From the NCBI GenBank assembly GCA_024689525.1, contig JAILDI010000148.1, positions 1 through 19,422 on the forward strand: a DNA stretch of 19,422 nt, given 5' to 3'. The position numbers were made by a program, and so were the translations under genes. Source of the stretch: Bacteroidales bacterium (lineage in GTDB: Bacteria; Bacteroidota; Bacteroidia; Bacteroidales; UBA932). This document shows, piece by piece, positions 13,131 to 19,422 of this stretch; within the stretch, counting starts at the first letter, position 1; every line of letters starts with the position of its first letter. The notes beneath the pieces were generated by a model. The model did no database searches, was not told where the DNA came from, and saw nothing but the letters and a program-made list of their open reading frames with translations.

Positions 13131-15050
13131 ATGGCAGAAAGAATAACTATCATCGATTATATCGAGCAGCATTCCAGGAAGTTCCCGGACAACGTATATC
13201 TTCGTGAGAAGGTGGACGGCGCCTGGAAGGAGATAACACAGAAACAGACTCGCGAAACCGCATACCGCATCGGCGCAGGCCTAATGGCCCTTGGGCTGGA
13301 GAAGGGGGACAAGATCGCCCTCCTGTCGGAAAGTCGCGCAATGTGGGTGCTGGCCGAAATAGGCGCCCTGTACGCAGGAGCGACAGATGTCCCCCTGAGC
13401 GTGAACCTGGGCGAAGGCAAGGACCTGGTGTTCCGCATCAACCACTCGGAATCCAAGTGGATCATGGTGTCCGGCAACCACCTGCCCAAGATCAGGGCCA
13501 TCCTCCCGGAATGCCCGGACGTGAAGAAAGTCATCGTCTTTGACGACACCGCTTTCGATTATGACACCCTGGAGAAGGACGAAATCAGGATGTCGGAGAT
13601 TATGTCGATGGGCGACGCCTTCCTCAAGGCGCACGAGGACGAGTTCATCGCCCGCTACAAATCCATCGGCCCGGACGATTATGCCAATATCTCCTACACC
13701 TCCGGCACCACGGCGGATCCGAAAGGCATCCTGCTCACCCACCGCAACTACACGGCAAACGTGGAGCAGAGCCAGTCGGTGATCACCATCGGCGAGAATG
13801 ATGTCATGCTCATCATCCTTCCGCTGGACCACTGCTTCGCCCACGTGGCCGGCATCTACTGTATGATGCACTACGGCGGCTCCATCGCCTTCGTCCCCAT
13901 CGGCAAGAATGCACTGGCAACCCTCAGGAATGTTCCCACCGCCATCGCGGAAACAAGGCCCCACGTCATGCTGTCCGTGCCTGCGCTTGCCCGCAACTTC
14001 AAGAAGAACATCGAGGGCGGCATCAAGAAGAAGGGCAAGACCACGGAGAAACTCTTCAACTTCGCCCTGCGGAACGCCATTAAATATAATAAGGAATACT
14101 ACAACCGCGGTACCGGCGGCACCTTCTGGAGGAAACCCATCGTGGACCTGTTCGACAAGATCCTCTTCTCCAAGGTGCGCGAAAGCTTCGGCGGCAGGAT
14201 GAAGTTCTTCGTGGGCGGCGGCGCCCTGCTGGACATCGAGCTCCAGAAGTTCTTCTGCGCCGTGGGCATTCCTATGTTCCAGGGCTATGGCCTCACGGAA
14301 GCCACGCCTATCATCTGCGCCAACTCTATGGGACACGCCCGTTTCGGCTCTTCCGGCCGCATTGTCAGGCCTATGGAATGTGTCATTATGGACGATGAGG
14401 GCAAGGAAGTTCCCAACGGCACCAGGGGAGAAATCGTAATCTTCGGCGAAAACGTGATGGCCGGCTACTGGAAGAACCCCAAGGCCACGGCCGATACAGT
14501 GGTCGATGGCTGGCTGCACACCGGCGATATGGGCTACATCTGTCCGGACGATCCTTCCTTCCTGTATGTTGTGGGCCGCTTCAAGAGCCTCCTTATCTCC
14601 TCCGACGGCGAAAAATACTCCCCGGAAGGCTTCGAGGACAACCTCACGGAAACCTCCAAGTGGGTGAACGCGTGCGTGCTGCACAACAACCAGAACCCGT
14701 ATTGCGTAGCGCTCATCGTCCCGGAAAAGAAAGCCCTCCAGGAGGCAGTGGAGAAGAAGGGCTTGAAGGCAGATTCACCGGAAGGCAAGAAAGCCATGCT
14801 GGATCTCATCCAGGCCGATGTCAACTCCTACAAGAAGGGCGGCAAGAACGAAGGAATGTTCCCGGAGCGCTGGCTCCCCACCGCCATCGGCCTTTGCGAC
14901 GAGGAATTCACCATCGCCAACAAGATGATGAACTCCACGATGAAGATCGTCCGCGGCAAGGTGGAAGAGCACTATGCCTCCCTCCTGGACTTCCTCTACA
15001 CCCCCGAAGGCAAGAACCTCTACAACGACATTAACCTCAAGGCGCTGTAA
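13131..15050 (+). CDS. fadD: Long-chain fatty acid--CoA ligase (AMP-forming)
   Basis: This is a member of the adenylate-forming (ANL) enzyme family that activates fatty acids to acyl-CoA through an acyl-AMP. Motifs in order are YTSGTTADPKG (189-199, phosphate loop, with TAD in place of the usual TGx), GYGLTEATP (385-393), YWKNPKATADTVVDGWLHTGDMGY (446-469, split here as A5 and A7) and VGRFKSLLI (481-489). The hinge reads GRFKS rather than GRxKD. Near the C-terminus MMNSTMKIVRGKVEEHY replaces the classic lysine motif. The 639-aa length fits long-chain synthetases of the Bacteroidota type. No signal peptide or transmembrane segment is evident. It lies 3 nt after the kinase and 11 nt before uvrA, so the genes probably share a transcript. 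The exact chain-length preference is unknown. Confidence 0.9.
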   Translation: MAERITIIDYIEQHSRKFPDNVYLREKVDGAWKEITQKQTRETAYRIGAGLMALGLEKGDKIALLSESRAMWVLAEIGALYAGATDVPLSVNLGEGKDLVFRINHSESKWIMVSGNHLPKIRAILPECPDVKKVIVFDDTAFDYDTLEKDEIRMSEIMSMGDAFLKAHEDEFIARYKSIGPDDYANISYTSGTTADPKGILLTHRNYTANVEQSQSVITIGENDVMLIILPLDHCFAHVAGIYCMMHYGGSIAFVPIGKNALATLRNVPTAIAETRPHVMLSVPALARNFKKNIEGGIKKKGKTTEKLFNFALRNAIKYNKEYYNRGTGGTFWRKPIVDLFDKILFSKVRESFGGRMKFFVGGGALLDIELQKFFCAVGIPMFQGYGLTEATPIICANSMGHARFGSSGRIVRPMECVIMDDEGKEVPNGTRGEIVIFGENVMAGYWKNPKATADTVVDGWLHTGDMGYICPDDPSFLYVVGRFKSLLISSDGEKYSPEGFEDNLTETSKWVNACVLHNNQNPYCVALIVPEKKALQEAVEKKGLKADSPEGKKAMLDLIQADVNSYKKGGKNEGMFPERWLPTAIGLCDEEFTIANKMMNSTMKIVRGKVEEHYASLLDFLYTPEGKNLYNDINLKAL

Positions 15051-15061
15051 GGGGCAGCGTG

Positions 15062-17857
15062 ATGCAAAAGAAGGAGTACATACTGGTGCGGGGGGCTAAG
15101 GCGAACAACCTGCAAAACCTCAATGTGGATATTCCCAGGGGGGAATTCGTGGTTGTTACCGGGCTCAGCGGCAGCGGTAAGAGCTCACTGGCCTTCGACA
15201 CCATCTATGCGGAGGGCCAGAGGCGGTATATGGACACTCTGTCCACATACGCCAAGCATTTTATGGGCATACTGGAGAAGCCGGAAGTGGAGGAGATCAC
15301 CGGCCTAAGCCCCATCATCGCCATCGAGCAGAAAACCACGGGGAACAATCCGCGTTCCACTGTGGGCACGATAACGGAAATCTACGACTTTCTCAGGCTC
15401 CTGTACGCCAAGGGCTCCAGGGCATATTCCCCTCTCAGCGGAAAGGAGATGGTGCGCTACACGGACGAGCAAATCGTGGACCTGATAATGAGCAGCTACA
15501 AGGGCCGCAAATGCTACCTGCTGGCACCGCTGGTGCGCGGGCGCAAGGGTCACTACAAGGAGCTGTTCGAGCAGATGCGCAAGCGTGGCTACACTGAAAT
15601 CCGCATCGACGATGAACTCCTCCCGCTGCAGGAAGTGCAGTCCCTGGACCGCTACAAGCCACATTTCATAGAGCTTGTGGTGGACCGTCTGAAGCCCGGC
15701 GAGGGCGACGACAAACGCGTAAGGGATTCCGTAGCCCGTGCGCTGAATATGGGCAAGGGCTCCGTGGCGGTCCTGGATCAGGAAACGGGAAAGCTCTCGC
15801 ATTACTCCAAGCATCTGGTGGATCCGGAAACCGGAGTTTCCCTCCAGGAACCGCAACCGCACAGCTTCTCCTTCAACTCGCCCCAGGGATATTGCCCCCA
15901 TTGCAAGGGCCTTGGGACGATTGTCGATGTGAACCCGGAAACCATCATACCGGACCGTAGCCGAAGCATTGCCGACGGCGGCATCGCCCCCCTGGGCAAG
16001 GTGCGTGAGAATCGCAAGTTCGACATCATCCGCGCCATCGCCCGCAAGTACAATTTCAGCCTCTATGACCCCATCGAGGCCCTTCCGGACGAGGTTGTGA
16101 GCCTTCTTGTCTATGGCTCGGAAGACCTTTTCCGCGTGGGCGACGGCAACCTCACCGAAATGGAATCCTGGGGCGGCGTGCTGGAAAGCGTGGAAGACAC
16201 CGTCACCTGCCCTGTGTGCAACGGAACCCGGCTCAACCGCGAGGCCCTTTGCTTCAAGGTCGATGGAAAAACCATCAGCGAAGTATCGGCAATGGAGATG
16301 AGCGAGCTTAGGGAATGGCTGGACAAGATCCCCGCAGGCTTCAATGACAGGGAGCAGGCCGTCTCGCGCGATATATTAAAGGAACTGCGCGAGAGGGTGC
16401 AGTTCATGCTGGACGTCGGCCTGGACTATCTTTCACTGGACAGGCCCACGGCATCACTTTCCGGAGGTGAATCACAACGCATCCGTCTTGCCACGCAAAT
16501 CGGCTCCAAACTGGTGAATGTGCTATATATCCTGGACGAGCCATCCATCGGCCTGCATCAGAAAGACAATCATAAGCTCATAGAATCCCTGAAAGCTCTG
16601 CGCGACGAGGGCAACTCCGTGATGGTGGTGGAGCACGACGCGGAAACTATGCTCAATTCCGACTGGCTGGTCGATGTGGGCCCTGGCGCAGGCGAGCAGG
16701 GAGGAAAAATATGCCTCAGCGCTCCGCTGTCGACACTTTTGAAGGGCGAGAAGATGGATGCCGATACGGCCTCGCACGCCGTCACGGGCAAGTCCGTGAC
16801 GCTGGACTATCTGCTCGGCAAAGAGAGCATCGACATACCCGCAGAGCGCAGGAAGGGCAATGGGCATCAGCTTGTGCTGCGGGGCGCGCGCGGCAATAAC
16901 CTCAAAAGCATCGACGCGTCATTCCCGCTGGGATGCCTGATTGGCGTGGCCGGGCTCAGCGGCAGCGGCAAATCGACACTTGTCAACGAGACGCTCATGC
17001 CCATCCTCAAGCAGAAGTTCTACCGCAGCAAGGAAAAACCGCTGCCGTACGATTCCCTGGAGGGGGTTGAGCATCTGGACAAACTCATTGAAATCGACCA
17101 GTCTCCCATCGGTCGCACGCCGCGCTCAAATCCCGCAACGTTCACAGGCGTATTCAACGATATCCGTTTGCTGTTCGAGCAGACGCAGGATGCGAAAGTG
17201 CGCGGCTACAAGGCCGGATCATTCTCCTTCAACGTGCCCGGAGGCCGGTGCGAAGCCTGCAAAGGCGCCGGCATCAAGGTGATCGAGATGAACTTCCTGC
17301 CATCCGTGAACGTCCCCTGCGAGGAATGCCGCGGCAAACGCTACAGGGAAGACGTCCTGGCCGTGCGCTACAAGGGCAAGAACATCGCCGATGTCCTGGA
17401 TATGCCCATCGATGAAGCCTACGAATTCTTCAAGCCCGTTCCCAAAATCGCCGCCAAACTGAAAGCTATGGTGGACGTGGGCCTGGGGTATGTGCACCTG
17501 GGACAAAGCGCCGTAACCCTTTCCGGCGGCGAATCCCAGCGTATGAAACTTGCGGCAGAACTGTCACGCCCCTCCACGGGCAGCACGCTCTACATCCTGG
17601 ACGAGCCCACTACCGGCCTGCACTTCCAGGACATAAAAGTGCTCCTGGGCGTGCTGCAGAAGCTGGTAGACGCGGGAAATACCGTAATAATCATCGAGCA
17701 CAATCTGGATGTGCTCAAGAGCGTGGACTGGCTCCTGGACCTGGGCCCGGAAGGCGGCCGCCGCGGTGGCCTCATCGTTGCCGAGGGCACGCCGGAACAA
17801 CTTGCCGAAGACCCCGCCTCCGTCACAGGCCCGTACCTGAAGGCGATTTTGAAATAA
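15062..17857 (+). CDS. uvrA: UvrA family excinuclease ABC subunit A
   Basis: UvrA is the damage-recognition ATPase of nucleotide excision repair, working with UvrB. Numbering from ATG 15062 (931 aa), the first ABC module has Walker A GLSGSGKSS (34-42), signature LSGGESQ (466-472) and ILDEPSIGLH. The second has GLSGSGKST (631-639), LSGGESQ (820-826) and ILDEPTTGLH. Zinc-type CxxC pairs are CPHC (278-281), CPVC (383-386), CEAC (730-733) and CEEC (753-756). The CxxC that in E. coli UvrA precedes FSFNSP is absent; the region reads SKHLVDPETG. This may mean a UvrA paralogue. ATG 15062 is preferred over the in-frame GTG at 15059 because AAGGGG sits 7-8 nt before it. Confidence 0.93.
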   Translation: MQKKEYILVRGAKANNLQNLNVDIPRGEFVVVTGLSGSGKSSLAFDTIYAEGQRRYMDTLSTYAKHFMGILEKPEVEEITGLSPIIAIEQKTTGNNPRSTVGTITEIYDFLRLLYAKGSRAYSPLSGKEMVRYTDEQIVDLIMSSYKGRKCYLLAPLVRGRKGHYKELFEQMRKRGYTEIRIDDELLPLQEVQSLDRYKPHFIELVVDRLKPGEGDDKRVRDSVARALNMGKGSVAVLDQETGKLSHYSKHLVDPETGVSLQEPQPHSFSFNSPQGYCPHCKGLGTIVDVNPETIIPDRSRSIADGGIAPLGKVRENRKFDIIRAIARKYNFSLYDPIEALPDEVVSLLVYGSEDLFRVGDGNLTEMESWGGVLESVEDTVTCPVCNGTRLNREALCFKVDGKTISEVSAMEMSELREWLDKIPAGFNDREQAVSRDILKELRERVQFMLDVGLDYLSLDRPTASLSGGESQRIRLATQIGSKLVNVLYILDEPSIGLHQKDNHKLIESLKALRDEGNSVMVVEHDAETMLNSDWLVDVGPGAGEQGGKICLSAPLSTLLKGEKMDADTASHAVTGKSVTLDYLLGKESIDIPAERRKGNGHQLVLRGARGNNLKSIDASFPLGCLIGVAGLSGSGKSTLVNETLMPILKQKFYRSKEKPLPYDSLEGVEHLDKLIEIDQSPIGRTPRSNPATFTGVFNDIRLLFEQTQDAKVRGYKAGSFSFNVPGGRCEACKGAGIKVIEMNFLPSVNVPCEECRGKRYREDVLAVRYKGKNIADVLDMPIDEAYEFFKPVPKIAAKLKAMVDVGLGYVHLGQSAVTLSGGESQRMKLAAELSRPSTGSTLYILDEPTTGLHFQDIKVLLGVLQKLVDAGNTVIIIEHNLDVLKSVDWLLDLGPEGGRRGGLIVAEGTPEQLAEDPASVTGPYLKAILK

Positions 17858-17890
17858 TAAACCCGAGCTTTAGAGCCCGGGTTTATTTTT
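17858..17890. terminator. Bidirectional terminator between convergent uvrA and uridine-kinase-like gene
   Basis: A 12-position stem (17858-17869 with 17874-17885) pairs except for one A-C mismatch and closes with a 4-nt TTAG loop. A T-rich run follows on the plus strand (17882-17890), and TTTATTATTTC follows on the minus strand. It starts directly at the uvrA stop and lies 4 nt from the stop of the converging gene. Confidence 0.85.
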
Positions 17891-19422
17891 ACAGCGTCTG
17901 GCCGCCGATGAACTCTCGCATTATGGATGTGGGAGGGATGGCGGCGATTTCGGAGGGTTGGAGGGCTACGATGTACTCAAGGAACTTGTGCAGGCGGACC
18001 GCCTCGGAATAGGCCGGGGAGGAGGGCAGGATGCGCCTCAACAGGGGTTCTGCATAGTACTTGAGCATCGGAAGCTCGTACAGGAGGGCGGTGTTCAGCT
18101 GGACGTCGGCATTCTCCTGGAAGGGGAAAATCCACTTGTCTTCGCCGCGGCGGACGGAAGGCCAGCGGAGGATGGTGTCCTCCGGGGTTATTCCGCGCAC
18201 GCGGTTGTCTCTCACCATGCGGCGCAGGATGCGGTTGTCGGTGGTGGAGATGCAGTTGTTCTCGTCCAGTTTCAGGGAGGTGAGGGCCGATGCATACACG
18301 CGATAGATGCGGCTCTGGTCCACCGTGGGCACCATATCCGGATCCAGGGCGTGGATGCCTTCCATTATGAGCAGGTCGTTCTCCTCCAGACGCATCATAT
18401 TGCCCTCGAAGAACGGCTGTCCCTGCTTGAAGTCATAGCGTGGAATCTCGATTTCCTCGCCGCGGAGAAGCGCCTCCAGATGCTGGCCCAGGAGTTCCAG
18501 GTCCATTGTCTGCAGGGCCTCGAAGTCGAAGTTGCCGTCTTCGTCCAGCGGGGTGCGCTCGCGGGACACGAAGTAGTTGTCCAGCTCTATCACCTTGGGA
18601 AAAAGTCCCAGGACGCGGCACTGCTGCGCAAGGCGGAGCGACGACGATGTCTTTCCGCTGGACGACGGCCCCGCGATGAACACGATCTTTATGCGCTCAC
18701 GCTCCGCGTAAATCTTATCGGCCACAGAGGCATATGCCCTTTCCTGACGTGCCTCGCAGAGGTTGATCAGCTTCACCGCCTTCCCGTCCAGGAGCGTCTG
18801 GTTCAGCGCCGCCACACTCTTGATGCCAGTGGTCTTGCACCACTTGCCATAGTCCGAAAGCGTGTTCGTGAGTTTAATCTGCTTGCGGCGGGGAATAGGG
18901 CGCGTGACATCGTCAGATGAAGGGTACTGAAGGCAGAATCCGTGATGGTATGGCATCAGGTCGAATACGTCCAGATAGCCGGTGGAAGGCACCAGCGGGC
19001 CGTGGAAACTGTCGGCCACACCGTCCAGGAAATAGATGCTGTAGAAGGGACGGCCGATGGTGTACTCCAGTCCGGCCTTAAGGGGCTGCCTCTGAGCCTC
19101 GAAAACCTTCGACGACTCCCCTACCGGCATCTTCTTCTTGGTGAATGGCAGATCGCAAGTGACCAGACGGCGCATTTCGTCACGCAGGCGCACTATCTCC
19201 TCGTCCTCGATGCGGCGGTCGTCGAAACGGCAGTAGAGGCCGCTGGGAAGCGAGTGGTTGATTTCCAGCGCCTCCTCCGGGAACTGCGAGCGCATAGCCC
19301 TCTGCAGCAGGAAGCACAGCGAGCGGATGTACGTACGCCGGCCCTCCGGATGATTATAGCCGATGAACTCCACCTCGTGCGGATAGAACAGGGTGAAATC
19401 CAGTTGCTTCAGCTTATGGTCC
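17889..19422 (-). CDS. Uridine kinase-like nucleoside kinase with ThrRS-like N-terminal part (partial)
   Basis: The frame is open to the right edge, so the N-terminus is missing; the GTG at 19373 is internal, because DFTLFYPHEVEFIGY reads continuously across it. The N-terminal part (VEFIGYNHPEGRRTYIRSL) resembles the second additional domain of threonyl-tRNA synthetase, which in Bacteroidota and Firmicutes relatives is fused to a uridine-kinase/PRK domain. The kinase part has the P-loop AGPSSSGKT (about 18670-18645), ELDNYFVSRERTPLDEDGNFDFE, IPRYDF and MEGIHALDP, all typical of uridine kinase. About 510 residues are visible of a family usually near 550. The predicted role is phosphorylation of uridine or a related nucleoside. 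The gene converges on uvrA. Confidence 0.88.
   Translation of the reverse strand, partial: DHKLKQLDFTLFYPHEVEFIGYNHPEGRRTYIRSLCFLLQRAMRSQFPEEALEINHSLPSGLYCRFDDRRIEDEEIVRLRDEMRRLVTCDLPFTKKKMPVGESSKVFEAQRQPLKAGLEYTIGRPFYSIYFLDGVADSFHGPLVPSTGYLDVFDLMPYHHGFCLQYPSSDDVTRPIPRRKQIKLTNTLSDYGKWCKTTGIKSVAALNQTLLDGKAVKLINLCEARQERAYASVADKIYAERERIKIVFIAGPSSSGKTSSSLRLAQQCRVLGLFPKVIELDNYFVSRERTPLDEDGNFDFEALQTMDLELLGQHLEALLRGEEIEIPRYDFKQGQPFFEGNMMRLEENDLLIMEGIHALDPDMVPTVDQSRIYRVYASALTSLKLDENNCISTTDNRILRRMVRDNRVRGITPEDTILRWPSVRRGEDKWIFPFQENADVQLNTALLYELPMLKYYAEPLLRRILPSSPAYSEAVRLHKFLEYIVALQPSEIAAIPPTSIMREFIGGQTL

Noticed and set aside
13281..14684. 467-aa minus-strand open frame
   Set aside because: It lies fully antisense to the acyl-CoA synthetase, whose motifs are intact. 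The His/Val/Gly-rich composition is typical of antisense shadows in GC-rich coding DNA.
17958..18920. 320-aa plus-strand open frame
   Set aside because: It is antisense to the uridine-kinase-like gene, which has clear kinase motifs.

Overview
The window looks like a chromosomal segment of a fairly GC-rich member of the Bacteroidales (Bacteroidota). The evidence is the gene families: an ExbB/ExbD/TonB cluster, a basic N-terminal extension on the pseudouridine synthase, a pair of short deoxynucleoside kinases, and a threonyl-tRNA-synthetase-like uridine kinase. Promoters also resemble the Bacteroidota TTTG-N19/20-TAnnTTTG form rather than the E. coli sigma-70 form. The genus cannot be decided from this sequence.

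Positions 1-118 hold the tail of an unidentified gene and its intrinsic terminator. From 179 to 7432 seven plus-strand genes sit head to tail with gaps of 24 nt or less, or with 1-3 nt overlaps: exbB, exbD, tonB, an RluB/RsuA-type pseudouridine synthase, era, the topoisomerase IV A subunit and shikimate kinase. They combine energised outer-membrane transport with ribosome, DNA-topology and aromatic-biosynthesis housekeeping, and are probably co-transcribed. The topoisomerase C-terminal tail carries an in-frame palindromic repeat.

Between the convergent 3' ends of shikimate kinase and recJ lies the most unusual part, 7468-9231. It is an AT-richer element with a REP-associated tyrosine transposase (RAYT, HUH nuclease family) on the minus strand. 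The RAYT is translationally coupled (ATGA) to an upstream unknown 141-aa gene. The pair is bracketed by two 105-bp inverted copies, differing at one base, of a REP doublet. Each doublet holds two oppositely oriented 37-nt hairpins with 10-bp arms and 17-nt loops. A promoter lies just inside the right doublet, and a 10-bp perfect inverted repeat sits 7 nt upstream of the first start codon.

After the element come recJ and a metallo-beta-lactamase-fold hydrolase on the minus strand. A divergent promoter then leads into a plus-strand run: two tandem deoxynucleoside kinases, a long-chain acyl-CoA synthetase and uvrA, ending at a bidirectional terminator. A uridine-kinase-like gene on the minus strand runs off the right edge of the window.
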